Shown: piece by piece, positions 1 through 9,927 of the stretch
Layout of the letters: each line of letters begins with the position of its first letter
Numbering within the stretch: the first letter of the stretch is position 1
From: Caballeronia concitans
Lineage (GTDB): Bacteria > Pseudomonadota > Gammaproteobacteria > Burkholderiales > Burkholderiaceae
Reading direction: 5' to 3'
Length of the DNA stretch: 64,000 bases
NCBI RefSeq assembly: GCF_001544615.1
Contig: NZ_FCNV02000002.1
Span: 707,934 to 771,933, forward strand
Made by a program: the position numbers and the translations under genes
The notes under the pieces: generated by a model
Seen by the model: only the letters and a program-made list of their open reading frames with translations
What the model was told of the DNA's origin: nothing
Database searches by the model: none

Positions 1-370
1 CCGGCGGAAGCCGCACGGCGCCGGCTTGCGACGCGCGCTGGCGCGAGGCGTCCGCGCCCGCCGAAATCTGCGGGAAGAGCGCGGAGCGCGTGGTGACGAA
101 CTGGCCCATGAACTGTTCGACGCGCGCCGCCGCGATCTTCACGTCCTTGTTGTTGGCGAGCGCGGTTTCGATCAATTGATCCAGCACGGGGTCCTGAAAT
201 TGCTTCCACCATTCGGTGTTCGCGGTATCGGAGACTTCCGTCGCGGCGAAGCGATACGTCGCCGGCGTCTCGACGGGCTGACGCGAATAGTTCGGCCCGA
301 GCAGGCAGCCCGAGAGCGATGCGGCGGCGATCACGCCCGCCAGGGTGCGAAGGAACCGGTCGGGCCGCAT
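1..370 (-). CDS. Outer-membrane factor of RND efflux pump (NodT/OprM family), 5' part only
   Basis: N-terminal 123 residues of an outer-membrane efflux channel; the rest lies beyond the window edge. The start ATG (minus strand, 370-368) opens a lipoprotein signal with lipobox LSGC at about residues 19-22. It is followed by the GPNYSRP-like opening typical of NodT/OprM proteins (here LLGPNYSRQPVETP) and then by the first helical segment (WWKQFQDPVLDQLIETALANN). The start lies one base past the stop of the RND pump gene, so the two are translationally close and form one operon. In this family the trimeric channel carries substrates across the outer membrane after pickup by the adaptor and pump. 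Confidence 0.9.
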   Translation of the reverse strand, partial: MRPDRFLRTLAGVIAAASLSGCLLGPNYSRQPVETPATYRFAATEVSDTANTEWWKQFQDPVLDQLIETALANNKDVKIAAARVEQFMGQFVTTRSALFPQISAGADASRQRASQAGAVRLPP

Positions 371-371
371 G

Positions 372-3300
372 TCAATGCCCCTTGTCCGGAGCGGACGGCG
401 TCGCGTTCGGGCCGCTGCCGCCGGGTGTTCGCGGCGGCGGTTCGGATGCCGTCGCCGCGGGCGTCTGTCCGCTCTTCTTCTTCGAGCGCGCGGACAGCGT
501 TTCGAGTCCCCAGAAGAACATCGGGATGAAGAACACGGCGATGACCGTCGCGCCCAGCATCCCGCCGATCACGCCCGTGCCGATGGAATGCCGGCTGTTC
601 GCCGATGCGCCCGTCGCGATGGCGAGCGGCACGCAGCCGAGAATGAACGCGAGCGATGTCATCACGATCGGGCGCAGACGCTCTTCGGCGGCGGTCATGG
701 TCGCGTCGAACACGGACTTGCCCGACTGCACGTTCAGCACCGCGAACTCGAAGATGAGAATGGCGTTCTTCGCGGCCAGCGCGACGAGCATCGTGAGGCC
801 GATCTGGAAGTACACGTCGTTGTCGAGGCCGCGCAAAAGAATGGCGAGCAGCGCGCCGAAGATGGCGAAGGGCACGGCCATCAGCACGCCGAGCGGCAGG
901 CTCCACTTCTCGTATTGCGCGGCGAGAATGAGGAACACCATGATCAGCCCGAACACGAAGACGAGGCCCGACGTGCCGCCCGACTGCTTCGCCTCGAACG
1001 CTTCGCCGCTCCACGCGATGCCGTAATCCGATGGCAAGCCCGACGCGACTTCCTCCAGCGCCTGTATCACTTGCCCCGACGAATAGCCCGGCGCGGCGTT
1101 CGCGGTGATCTTCACCGCCGGGAAGTTGTTGAAGCGCGTGATGAGATCGGGGCCGGTCACGTAGCGCGTGTTGACCACCGACTTGAGCGGCACCATGCTG
1201 CCGTTCTTGCTCTTCACGAAGATCTGCGTGAGGTCGTCCGGTTTCAGGCGATACGAAGGCTCCGCCTGAAGAATCACTTGCCACAGGCGGCTCGACCGGT
1301 TGAACTGCGAGACATAGAGCGAGCCGAACATCGTTTGCATCGCGCTATAGACGTCTTCGACGGGCACGCCGAGCGTCTCGGCCTTGTCGCGATCCACGTC
1401 CGCGAGCAGTTGCTGCGACGACGCGTTGAAGGTCGATGTCACGCCGGTCAACTCCGGCCTCGCCTTCGCCTTCGCGACGTAATCCTGCACGATGCCCGCG
1501 AACTGGGCGATGGTCGTATCGCCCTTGCTCTGTATCCACATTTCGGTGCCGCCCGTGGTGCCCAGGCCCGGAATGGAAGGCGGATTGAGCGGCACGACAA
1601 TGCCCTCGCGCACTTGCGAAAGCGCCTTGTACGCATTGACGAGCACGGCGCGCGCGTTCTGTGTGCGGATATTGGCGGACGTGTAGCGGTCGTCGAAGCT
1701 CTTGAGCCCCACGAAGAACGTCGATGCGTTGTTCTTGTTCTGGCTGTCGAGCAGGCTGAAGCCGTCCACCGTCGCGATGCTGCCGACCGCCGGCTGCTTC
1801 ATGAAGTACTCGGTCACGCGGTCGGACACCGCGCCCGTGCGATCGAGCGAAGCCGCGTCCGGCATGATGACCGCGCCGAGCAGATACCCCTGGTCTTCGG
1901 GCGGCAGGAAGGCCGTGGGAATGTCGCGCATCATCACGACGGCGAGCGCGATCATGCCGACGAACAGCAGCAGCGCGATCACGAATCGCCGGATGACGAG
2001 CCGCACGATGCGCGTGTAGCCGTGCGTCATGCGCGTGAACTGATTGTCGAACCAGCGGAAAAAGCCCTTCTTTTCGTGATGTCCGGGTTTGAGCAGGAGC
2101 GAGGCGAGCGCGGGCGAAAGCGTCAGCGCGACGATGCCCGAGATCACCACCGATATCGCGATGGTGATGGCGAACTGCTTGTACATCTGCCCGGTGATGC
2201 CTCCGAGGAACGCCACCGGCACGAACACCGCGCACAGCACGAGCACGATGGCGACGACCGGCCCGGCGACCTCGTCCATCGCCTGTTTCGCGGCGGTTTT
2301 CGGATCGAGCTTGTGGACGGTCATGTTGCGCTCGACGTTTTCGATCACGACGATCGCATCGTCCACCACGATGCCGATGGCGAGCACCATGCCGAACAGC
2401 GTCAGCATGTTGATGGAGAAGCCGAGCGCTTCCATGCCCATGAACGTGCCGACGATCGACACCGGCACGGCCAGCACCGGGATGAGCGTCGCGCGCAGGC
2501 TTTGCAGGAACACGAACACCACGATCACCACGAGCACGACGGCTTCGAAGAACGTATGCACCACATCCGAGATGGATGCGCGCGTGAACTCCGTGGTGTC
2601 CATCGCGATCTGGTAGTCGATGCCTTCCGGGAACGTCTTTTTCATCTCCGCGAGACGCGCGCGCACCTGCTTCGAGACGTCGAGCGCGTTCGCGCCCGGC
2701 TGCTGATACACGGCGAGCACCGTCGCGGATTTGCCCTGAAAGCGGCTGCGAATGGAGTAATCCTTTTGCCCGAGTTCCGCGCGGCCCACGTCTTTCAAGC
2801 GCACGATGGCCGCGCCGCCGGATTCCGCGCGGATGATGATGTTCTCGAATTCGGCGGGCTCGGTGAGGCGCCCGGTTGTCGTCACGGCGAACGACTGCTC
2901 GACGGGCGAACCTGTCGGCGATTGCCCGAGCCGGCCCACCGCGAACTGCTGGTTCTGGTTCGCGACCGCGCGCTGCACGTCGGCGGCGGTGATGCCGAGC
3001 TGCGCCATGCGGTCGGGCTTGAGCCAGATGCGCATCGCGTAGTCGGGCGTGCCGAAGATGCTCGACTGATTCGCGCCGGGAATGCGCTTCAATGCATCGA
3101 GCACGTAGACGTTCGCGTAATTGGCGATGTAGGTAGCGTCGTAGCGTTCGTCGGGCGAATAGATCGCGACGACCATCATGAACGCCTGCGACTTCTTCTG
3201 CACCTGCACGCCCTGCGCCGTGACCGATTGCGGCAGTTGCGGCAGCGCGAGGTTCACGCGGTTCTGCACGTCCACCTGCGCGAGTTCCGGATTCGTGCCG

Positions 3301-3593
3301 ATCTGGAAGTAAGCATTGATCGTCAGATTGCCCGTCGACGAACTCGACGAGCTCATGTAGATCATGTTGTCCGCGCCGTTCACCTGCTGCTCGATCGGCG
3401 CGGCCACGTTGTTCGCGACGACCTCCGCGCTCGCACCCGGATACGTCGCGGAAATGGTGATCTGCGGCGGCGTGATGTCCGGGTATTGCGCGGTCGGCAG
3501 CGCGAGCATGGTGAGCGCGCCGCCGAGCGTGATGATGATCGAGATGACCGAGGCGAAGATCGGGCGGTCGATGCAGAAATGTGAGATGTTCAT
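372..3593 (-). CDS. RND multidrug efflux inner-membrane transporter (HAE1 family, AcrB/MexF-like)
   Basis: 1073 residues, normal for the HAE1 family (about 1030-1070). It opens with the typical MNISHFCIDRPIFASVISI helix. The proton-relay helix with the paired Asp is visible as LAIGIVVDDAIVVIENVER near residue 400, and the segment RLRPIVMTSLAFILG lies near residue 970. Two halves each show a large periplasmic loop. The protein is a proton-driven trimeric pump that exports amphiphilic drugs or solvents from the inner membrane and periplasm. It lies 47 bases after the adaptor gene and 1 base before the outer-membrane factor. Substrate range cannot be told from the sequence; the resemblance is to MexF/AcrB-type pumps in general. 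Confidence 0.95.
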   Translation of the reverse strand: MNISHFCIDRPIFASVISIIITLGGALTMLALPTAQYPDITPPQITISATYPGASAEVVANNVAAPIEQQVNGADNMIYMSSSSSSTGNLTINAYFQIGTNPELAQVDVQNRVNLALPQLPQSVTAQGVQVQKKSQAFMMVVAIYSPDERYDATYIANYANVYVLDALKRIPGANQSSIFGTPDYAMRIWLKPDRMAQLGITAADVQRAVANQNQQFAVGRLGQSPTGSPVEQSFAVTTTGRLTEPAEFENIIIRAESGGAAIVRLKDVGRAELGQKDYSIRSRFQGKSATVLAVYQQPGANALDVSKQVRARLAEMKKTFPEGIDYQIAMDTTEFTRASISDVVHTFFEAVVLVVIVVFVFLQSLRATLIPVLAVPVSIVGTFMGMEALGFSINMLTLFGMVLAIGIVVDDAIVVIENVERNMTVHKLDPKTAAKQAMDEVAGPVVAIVLVLCAVFVPVAFLGGITGQMYKQFAITIAISVVISGIVALTLSPALASLLLKPGHHEKKGFFRWFDNQFTRMTHGYTRIVRLVIRRFVIALLLFVGMIALAVVMMRDIPTAFLPPEDQGYLLGAVIMPDAASLDRTGAVSDRVTEYFMKQPAVGSIATVDGFSLLDSQNKNNASTFFVGLKSFDDRYTSANIRTQNARAVLVNAYKALSQVREGIVVPLNPPSIPGLGTTGGTEMWIQSKGDTTIAQFAGIVQDYVAKAKARPELTGVTSTFNASSQQLLADVDRDKAETLGVPVEDVYSAMQTMFGSLYVSQFNRSSRLWQVILQAEPSYRLKPDDLTQIFVKSKNGSMVPLKSVVNTRYVTGPDLITRFNNFPAVKITANAAPGYSSGQVIQALEEVASGLPSDYGIAWSGEAFEAKQSGGTSGLVFVFGLIMVFLILAAQYEKWSLPLGVLMAVPFAIFGALLAILLRGLDNDVYFQIGLTMLVALAAKNAILIFEFAVLNVQSGKSVFDATMTAAEERLRPIVMTSLAFILGCVPLAIATGASANSRHSIGTGVIGGMLGATVIAVFFIPMFFWGLETLSARSKKKSGQTPAATASEPPPRTPGGSGPNATPSAPDKGH

Positions 3594-3640
3594 TGGCCTT
3601 TTCCGCTTTTCTGCTCGGCTTGGCTGATGGCTATTGATGC

Positions 3641-4930
3641 TTACTGCTGGCTCTCGCTGGCGGGCTTCGTCGTCCCGATCGACGCCTGCGCGCCCGATGC
3701 CGCCATCGCAGCCGATGCCGGGGCCGCGCCCTCCGCCGGCGCGCTCACCACGCGCACCTGCGAATCCGCAGCGACGCGAATCGCGCCATCGACGATCACG
3801 CGTTCGCCCGCGCGAAGACCGCTCGTGATGAACCAGTCGTCGCCGTGCCATTCGCCCACTTCGATCACGCGCTGATGCGGCTTCGACTGATCGTCGAGCA
3901 CCCACACGAAATGGCTCTTCGCGCCTTGCAGCACGGCGCGTTGCGGCACGAGGATCGCGTTGGGCCGCAGCGCCCCCGACACGCGCGCCTTCACGAACTG
4001 GCCGGGACGCAGCGTGCCCTTCGGATTCGCGAACGACGCGCGGACCAGAAAGGTGCCGGTCTGCGTGCTGAAAGCGGGATTCGTGAAATCGATACGGCCG
4101 GTCTCCGGATACACGGAGCCATCGGCCTGAATGACGGTGACATCGAACTGATTGTTGGGCGGAAAGCGCAACTGTCCTTTCTGAATCTGCTCGCGATACG
4201 TCAGCAGCTCGTTCTCCGAGATGCTGAAGTTGACCCACATCGGATCGAGCTGATAGACGTAGGTGAGCAGGCCCGATTGCGTCGGCGTGACGTAGCTGCC
4301 TTCCTGCACGCGCGCGAAACTCGAAAGCCCCTTGAGCGGCGAGCGAATGGTCGTATAGCTGAGATTGAGTTGCGCGGTCTGCACTTCGCCTTGCGCCGCG
4401 ATGACGGCGGCCTCCGCGCTCTTTTCGTTGCCGATGGCGTCGTCGAGATCCTTCTTGCTCAACGCGTTCATTGCGGCAAGCGGCTTCACGCGCGCGAGAT
4501 TCTGTTGCGTGACGAGCAGCCGCGCCTGCTGCTGCGAAAGCGCGCCCTTGGCGGTTTGCAGCGCGGCTTCGAACGGGCGCTTGTCCATCAAGAACATGAT
4601 CTGGTTCGCCGCGACGAGCGCGCCTTCGGTGTACATGCGCTTTTCGAGGAAGCCGTCGACGCGCGCGCGTATTTCCACTTCGCGCGAGCTTTGTGTCTGC
4701 GCGGTGAATTCGAATTCGACCGGCGTCGTTTTCGCGGCGACGGTGACCACCGTCACGTCGACGGCGGCGCGCGGCGGTTCGGCGGGCGGCTTCCTGCATG
4801 CGGCCAGCGAGAGCAGGGCCAGCGCCGCGAGCGGCATGTAGCGGCGTGCGTGCATCGACTGTATCGCGTGGGACATCCGCGCATGACCGCCATGCAGTAA
4901 TCGTTCCGACACCAACGCCATGAACGTCAT
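3641..4930 (-). CDS. RND efflux periplasmic adaptor (membrane fusion protein, AcrA/MexE-like)
   Basis: 429 residues. Lipoprotein-type signal MPLAALALLSLAAC precedes an HlyD/AcrA-type body: a lipoyl half-motif (VEIRARVDGFLEKRMYTEGALV), a coiled-coil hairpin rich in Ala/Gln (residues about 140-210), the second lipoyl half (LSYTTIRSPLKGLSS) and a beta-barrel with TFLVRASFANPKGTLRPGQFVKARV. The chosen ATG at 4930 has a GAGAGG ribosome site a few bases upstream, but leaves about 30 residues before the signal. A start at the internal ATG giving MSHAIQSMHARRYMPL is an alternative. It bridges pump and outer-membrane channel; first gene of the efflux operon. Confidence 0.92.
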   Translation of the reverse strand: MTFMALVSERLLHGGHARMSHAIQSMHARRYMPLAALALLSLAACRKPPAEPPRAAVDVTVVTVAAKTTPVEFEFTAQTQSSREVEIRARVDGFLEKRMYTEGALVAANQIMFLMDKRPFEAALQTAKGALSQQQARLLVTQQNLARVKPLAAMNALSKKDLDDAIGNEKSAEAAVIAAQGEVQTAQLNLSYTTIRSPLKGLSSFARVQEGSYVTPTQSGLLTYVYQLDPMWVNFSISENELLTYREQIQKGQLRFPPNNQFDVTVIQADGSVYPETGRIDFTNPAFSTQTGTFLVRASFANPKGTLRPGQFVKARVSGALRPNAILVPQRAVLQGAKSHFVWVLDDQSKPHQRVIEVGEWHGDDWFITSGLRAGERVIVDGAIRVAADSQVRVVSAPAEGAAPASAAMAASGAQASIGTTKPASESQQ

Positions 4931-5685
4931 GAACGCCTCTCTTCTTGGGATGGCTTGACCAGGGTGCGGGCGCTTTGGCGCGCTCGCCGTCACATGCTCG
5001 CGGCGCGCGAAGAACGCCTGCATGCCGATGCCGGCAACGCGCGTGTCTCACGGCGCTGCATTCGCCATGCAGTGATTACGCGCGCGACGGATTGACGTGT
5101 CGATGTCAACGAGCGCGAGACCCGAGCCTCATAAGTGCCGTAGCTGCCTCCGTTTTCGATGTTCGCGCAATGGCCGGAGACACTTGCATGCCTGGCCACG
5201 AGCGGTCACCGCGTGCATGCCGGTGCGCCTGACGAATCTACTAATAGCCGAATAATGTTGAAAACGCCATAGGGTTCGTGCGTGGCATTTGCGGGCGTGG
5301 GTTCGTGTCGATTCGTGAAACGGTGGGGGTCAGTGAGAATAGTTTTGTGTCCGAAGTAAATACTTGATTTCGCTTTCTTGCATGTGACGTTTCCACTGTT
5401 TCATAACGCGAGGAATGGACGCTCTTTCGACGACGAGATCGGCTGAACATACGTGCTGCCCTTACGGCATGAGCCGGGTTCAGCGAGCGCGTTTTGTCGG
5501 CTCAATCACCTTCATGGGAATGAGCTGACTCCAAGGGTTTTCCCTCCCTCCCGCATTTGTCGATAGCCGCCTGTCCGGATAGCGCCTGCTATCGTTCGGT
5601 CTTAACATCTGCTGCCTGGCGTCGATCCGGCGCCGGCGTCCCACCGAAAGCGCGTCACGAAACGTGCCCGACAACATGGAACAAG
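4931..5685. other. 755-base gene-free stretch between efflux operon and tpsB
   Basis: Intergenic region between divergent genes. It is visibly poorer in GC than its surroundings around 5230-5420, as expected for promoters. Short open frames at 4990-5199 and 5241-5450 (minus) have unconvincing composition and no recognisable product. No TetR, LysR or MarR regulator gene sits beside the efflux operon, although such pumps usually have one. Promoters for both the efflux operon and tpsB should lie here; I cannot assign boxes with confidence. Confidence 0.6.
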
Positions 5686-7515
5686 ATGCGCAATCCGCTC
5701 GTGGAACCGCGCGCCCGCTATTTCGCGGGCGCTCATCGTCCGGCACGGCGTCATCGGCTGACAAGGCTTTGCCTCGCGACGCTGCTGCTGTCGAGCGCGT
5801 TTGCCCGCGCGCAGTCTTATCGCGATGTCAGTCCCACGCCGCCGCCCGCGCCCGCGCGTCCCGCCGCGCCGCCGCAGCCGCCGCAAGCCGAAAGCGCGTC
5901 GGCGCAAGTGGCCGTCGCCGCGCTGCGCGGACTCGTGTTCGAAGCATCGGCGTCGGGTTCGCGCGAGGCGGGCGCGCCGGGCGCATCGGCGAATGAAGCC
6001 GCGCGCGCAGCCGATGGACGCATCGTCGCGCGCGGTCTGCCTCCGCTCGACGACGCGTTCCTGCAAGGCTTCGCCGCCGATCTCGATCGCCCGCTCACCT
6101 TCGCGCGACTTGCGGAGATTCGGCGCGCCGTGGTCGCGCGTTATCGCGAAAGCGGGCTGCCGCTCGTCGATGTCTACGTGCCCGAGCAGGACGTGACGGA
6201 CGGCGTCGTGCGGATCGCGGTGGCGAGCTATCGGCTGGGCCGGGTGATCCCGCGCGGCAATCGCTATTTCTCCGATGCGCTGCTCGAGGGCGACATGCCG
6301 CTCACCGCCGGCGACGCCATCCGCGAATCCGACGTCGCCACGGGCCTCGCGTTGCTCAACGCGAACCCGTATCGCGCGGTCGATGTGATCTACGCGCCCG
6401 GCGAGGCCGAAAGCACCACCGACGTGATCCTGCAAACCGCCGACCGTTTCCCGATGCGCGTCTCGGCGGGCTACGACAACGCGGGCGTGCCGCAGCTCGG
6501 CCGCGACCGCTTCTTCGCGGGCATCGACTATGGCAATCTCTTCGGCCTCGATCAGCAGATCGCGTATCAGATCACCGCGAGCAACGACGCGCTGAGCGGC
6601 AATCCGGACATCGAAGGGCGTCCGAACCGTCCGCGCTTCGTCGCGCACGCGCTCAGTTATTCCGCGCCATTGCCGTGGCGCGACCGCATCGAACTATTCG
6701 GCGTCTACGCGCAAAGCACGCCGCGCCTGCCGGACAGTTACGGGCAAACGGGCATCTCCGCGCAGGCGAGCATCCGCTACGACTGGCGGCTCACGCCGTT
6801 CTCGGGCTGGCAGCAACAGGTGCAGTTCGGCTACGACTACAAGCGGTCGAACAACAACCTCGAATTCGGCGGATTCCAGGTGTTCAATTCCAACACGCAT
6901 ATCCATCAATTCCTGCTTGCGTACGATCTGAACCGCAGCGATGCGAGCGGCCAGACACGCGCGAACGCGACCGTCGTGCTGAGTCCCGGCCGGCTCGACG
7001 CCGACAATCGCGACGCCGCGTTCGAAAGCGCGCGTCACGGCGCGACGCCACGCTACATGTACGCGCAGTTGTCGGCGCAGCGCGATGTGGCGCTGGGCGC
7101 CGGTTTCGTCGCATGGGGAAGGGCGGCGCTGCAATGGACGCCCGACACGCTGCTGCCGAGCGAAGAGATGGGGCTGGGCGGCGACAGCAGCGTGCGCGGT
7201 TACCTGCCGTATGTCGTGCAGGGCGATCGCGGATGGAACGTGCAGACGGAAATCCGCACGCCGCCGTGGAGCATCGGCGAAAGCGGCGTGGCGATCCAGC
7301 CGTTCCTCTTCGTCGATGCAGGCCGCGTGTGGAACCGCATCGATCAGCCGACGGAGCCGAACAACGGATCGCTCGTCGGCATAGGCGGCGGGTTCCGCTT
7401 TCAGGTCAACCGCTTCGTCAACGTGCGCGGCACGTTCGGGTATCCGCTGCACGCCGCGGTTCCCGCCGGATCCAAAGCGCCGGTCGGGATGCTGTATATC
7501 GTGCTCGGCTCGTGA
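5686..7515 (+). CDS. TpsB two-partner secretion outer-membrane transporter (ShlB/FhaC/HecB family)
   Basis: 609 residues. A long signal peptide ends near AFARAQ (about residue 43), followed by a Pro/Ala-rich linker. A POTRA domain lies at about residues 95-180 (LTFARLAEIRRAVVARYRESG, then VYVPEQDVTDGVVRIAV), and the rest is a beta-barrel. The family motif of the conserved L6 loop appears as GLGGDSSVRGY near residue 500. The start at 5686 was preferred over an upstream in-frame ATG at 5557 because it directly precedes the signal peptide. In this family the protein exports one TpsA partner through the outer membrane. The probable partner at 7522-9828 is on the opposite strand with only 6 bases between the stops, which is unusual. 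Confidence 0.9.
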   Translation: MRNPLVEPRARYFAGAHRPARRHRLTRLCLATLLLSSAFARAQSYRDVSPTPPPAPARPAAPPQPPQAESASAQVAVAALRGLVFEASASGSREAGAPGASANEAARAADGRIVARGLPPLDDAFLQGFAADLDRPLTFARLAEIRRAVVARYRESGLPLVDVYVPEQDVTDGVVRIAVASYRLGRVIPRGNRYFSDALLEGDMPLTAGDAIRESDVATGLALLNANPYRAVDVIYAPGEAESTTDVILQTADRFPMRVSAGYDNAGVPQLGRDRFFAGIDYGNLFGLDQQIAYQITASNDALSGNPDIEGRPNRPRFVAHALSYSAPLPWRDRIELFGVYAQSTPRLPDSYGQTGISAQASIRYDWRLTPFSGWQQQVQFGYDYKRSNNNLEFGGFQVFNSNTHIHQFLLAYDLNRSDASGQTRANATVVLSPGRLDADNRDAAFESARHGATPRYMYAQLSAQRDVALGAGFVAWGRAALQWTPDTLLPSEEMGLGGDSSVRGYLPYVVQGDRGWNVQTEIRTPPWSIGESGVAIQPFLFVDAGRVWNRIDQPTEPNNGSLVGIGGGFRFQVNRFVNVRGTFGYPLHAAVPAGSKAPVGMLYIVLGS

Positions 7516-7521
7516 CGGCGG

Positions 7522-9828
7522 CTACTTGTTCACCTGCCATTGCAGCACGGGATGCGAGACGCCCGGCACGAACGTCCACGTGCCGCCCGGCCCGAAGTTC
7601 CAGCTCGGCGCGAAGCTCGACGCCATGCCCATCTGCGCGGTCGTTAAGCCGTTGGCGGCGGGGATCGCGTTGCCCGTGGCCGCGCCGACCGTCTGCCCCG
7701 ACACCTCGCGATCCCAGTAGACGTCCTTCGCGACGTTGCCGACGTTCGTGGATACGAGGCCGCCCACATAGCCCGGGGGAAAGATGGTCGGCAGCGCCAT
7801 CGCGGCGAACGATTCCTCGATCTTGCCCGTGTTGTACTCGGCCAGTCCGCCATCGGTCACGCCGCCGCCGCTGCCCGTCGCATACGATTGCCGGATGATG
7901 CCGGTCTTGCCGTTGCCCGCCGTGATGCCGCCCACGTGAGCATGCGTGCCGCCGCCGTAGTCGCCGGTCGCCCACGACTGCACGATCAGTCCCGTGTTGG
8001 ATAGCGCGATGCCGCCCATCGACCCTTGCGCGTACAGCGACACGTTGCTGGTGGCACGCGAGATGGTGCCCGAGTTCTCGCCGACGACACCGCCGATGGC
8101 GCCCGCGCCGATCTCGTCCGTCGACATCTGGCCGGTGACGTTGACGTTGGCGATCAGCCCCGCCGACGTGCCCGCGAGCAGTCCCGCGACCGTGCCCCAC
8201 GGCGACGCATACGCGTTCGTGAGATTCAGGTTGCGCACCACGCCCGATGCGCCGATCGCCGAGAACATGCCGAGCGGCGGCGAGTTCGAGAAAGGCGTCG
8301 TGCTGAACGAGATGCCGTCGATGATATGGCCGAAGCCGTCGAACTGGCCGGTGAAGCCCGTCGTGCTGGCAAGGCCGATGGGCGTGAACGATCCGCTCGC
8401 CTTAAGATCCTTTCCGAGCGCGTAATTGCCGCTCAGGTTCTGCGAGATGTTCTCCAACTCCGCGATGGAATTGACGAGCTGATACGCGGTCACCTGCGTC
8501 TTGAGTCCGCTGAACGGCGCGGCGGCCCACGCGGCGTTCGTGCGAATGGTGCCGGGCGTGAAGGTGCCGTTCGAATCGTGGAACGCGGCGACGATGCCCG
8601 TGCTTCGCGACCAGTCGATCGTGCCTTGGTTCGTCACGCTGCCGTTGTTGTCGATGCTCTTCGAATCCGCGCGCAGGTAAAGATTGCCCGCGCCCGTGTT
8701 GGCGATGGTGGTGACCGGTCCGAGCAGGATCGAATGCCCGGCCTTGAGCACGAGCGTGGCGTTGCCGGTCCAGGTCAGCGTCGAAAGCACGTTGATGTCG
8801 CTGTCCGCTTCGATGGTCACCGACGTGCCTTTCGACAGGCTCCCCGCGATCGCCGCCGCGTTATGCGGCCCGGCGTTCAGTTCGCCCACGCCGATGGTCC
8901 ACTTCGCCGCCGTCACCGTGCTGTCTTCCAGTTCCATCGTCTTGCCGGTGGTCTGGACCGTGCCGCCCGAGCCGTCGCTGTTGCGCGCGGTGATCGCTTC
9001 GTGCTGCTGCACATCGCCCTGATGCGCGATGAGCCAGACGTGACCGTCGCGCGTGGCGGTGCCGGTCGCGCGCAGTCCCGCGTGATGGCCGGCGAGCGCG
9101 TAGACGTTGCCATCGGCGGCCTGGAGATGGATCTGCGCGGCGCGTATGCCGCCCCGGTTCACCACGTCGCCTTGCGCGCCCGGCTGCACGAAGACTTGCG
9201 CGCCGCTCGTCGAATCCTTGAGCAGCACGTTGTTGCCCGCGATGAGTTCCGCCGTGCCGTTGGGCGCGGAAATGCGGCCCGCGTTCTCGGTGTGCGCGAG
9301 CGAGATGAGGAAGACATCGCCGCCCGTCGAACTGATCTTGCCGAGATTGACGACGGACGCGGTGCTCGTGCCCGACAACGTGAGCGGGCCGCCCGCGATG
9401 AACGCGTCGTTGCTCGTGTCGAGCGTGGCGGCGACGAAGCGGCCGCCTGTGGTCACCACGCCTTGCTGCCCGATCACCACGCCTTGCGGATTGATGAGGT
9501 AAAAGCTGCCTGTCGCGCTGAGATTCCCGTCGATGGCCGAGGCATTCGGACCGGTCACGCGCGAAAGCGTCGCGCCCGCGCCGTTGTTGACGTTCACGCT
9601 GTTGCCCGCGCCGATGGAAAAGCTGTTCCAGTCGATCACGCCGCGCGTGGTGCTTTGCGTGATGTTGACCTGCGTGGCCGACGACGTGATGCTGCCCGAG
9701 CCGGCCTTGAACTGGCCGTTCTGCGGCAGCGGTCCGGCGGCGAAGGCGGCCGGCACCGAGGCGCTCACCAGAAACACGATCGCGGCGGGCCTGATGAGCC
9801 GGCCGTGCTTGGACGATTCATCGCGCAT
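7522..9828 (-). CDS. TpsA-like exoprotein: filamentous haemagglutinin N-terminal domain with GLUG repeats
   Basis: 768 residues. Signal peptide to about residue 31 (VSASVPAAFAAG), then the haemagglutination/TPS domain with QSTTRGVIDWNSFSIGAGNSV and the secretion motif NPQGV at residues 113-117. The C-terminal third carries GLUG-type repeats (for example LLAGTSAGLIANVNVTGQM and GGVVGENSGTISRATSNVSL). It should be exported by the adjacent TpsB and stay cell-attached or be released. No CdiA-type toxin tail, no VENN motif, and it is short for a TpsA. The ATG at 9828 has a GGGAGA ribosome site; an in-frame ATG eight codons upstream is less good. It is convergent with tpsB rather than in operon with it. 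Confidence 0.85.
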   Translation of the reverse strand: MRDESSKHGRLIRPAAIVFLVSASVPAAFAAGPLPQNGQFKAGSGSITSSATQVNITQSTTRGVIDWNSFSIGAGNSVNVNNGAGATLSRVTGPNASAIDGNLSATGSFYLINPQGVVIGQQGVVTTGGRFVAATLDTSNDAFIAGGPLTLSGTSTASVVNLGKISSTGGDVFLISLAHTENAGRISAPNGTAELIAGNNVLLKDSTSGAQVFVQPGAQGDVVNRGGIRAAQIHLQAADGNVYALAGHHAGLRATGTATRDGHVWLIAHQGDVQQHEAITARNSDGSGGTVQTTGKTMELEDSTVTAAKWTIGVGELNAGPHNAAAIAGSLSKGTSVTIEADSDINVLSTLTWTGNATLVLKAGHSILLGPVTTIANTGAGNLYLRADSKSIDNNGSVTNQGTIDWSRSTGIVAAFHDSNGTFTPGTIRTNAAWAAAPFSGLKTQVTAYQLVNSIAELENISQNLSGNYALGKDLKASGSFTPIGLASTTGFTGQFDGFGHIIDGISFSTTPFSNSPPLGMFSAIGASGVVRNLNLTNAYASPWGTVAGLLAGTSAGLIANVNVTGQMSTDEIGAGAIGGVVGENSGTISRATSNVSLYAQGSMGGIALSNTGLIVQSWATGDYGGGTHAHVGGITAGNGKTGIIRQSYATGSGGGVTDGGLAEYNTGKIEESFAAMALPTIFPPGYVGGLVSTNVGNVAKDVYWDREVSGQTVGAATGNAIPAANGLTTAQMGMASSFAPSWNFGPGGTWTFVPGVSHPVLQWQVNK

Positions 9829-9927
9829 GACGTCTCCCGTTGCGTGGCACACCGAACTGACCGGTGGATCATTCAGGATAGAACCGGATCGGGTAATTTC
9901 AATGCGGCAGTGCGGGCCGCGGACGCA

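Noticed and set aside
345-3584. 1079-codon open frame on the plus strand opposite the RND pump
   Set aside because: Arg/His-rich translation typical of antisense reading of high-GC coding DNA; the minus strand encodes a clear RND transporter.
4990-5450. Small minus-strand genes in the efflux upstream region
   Set aside because: Weak composition, no ribosome site advantage and no recognisable family; better read as regulatory DNA.
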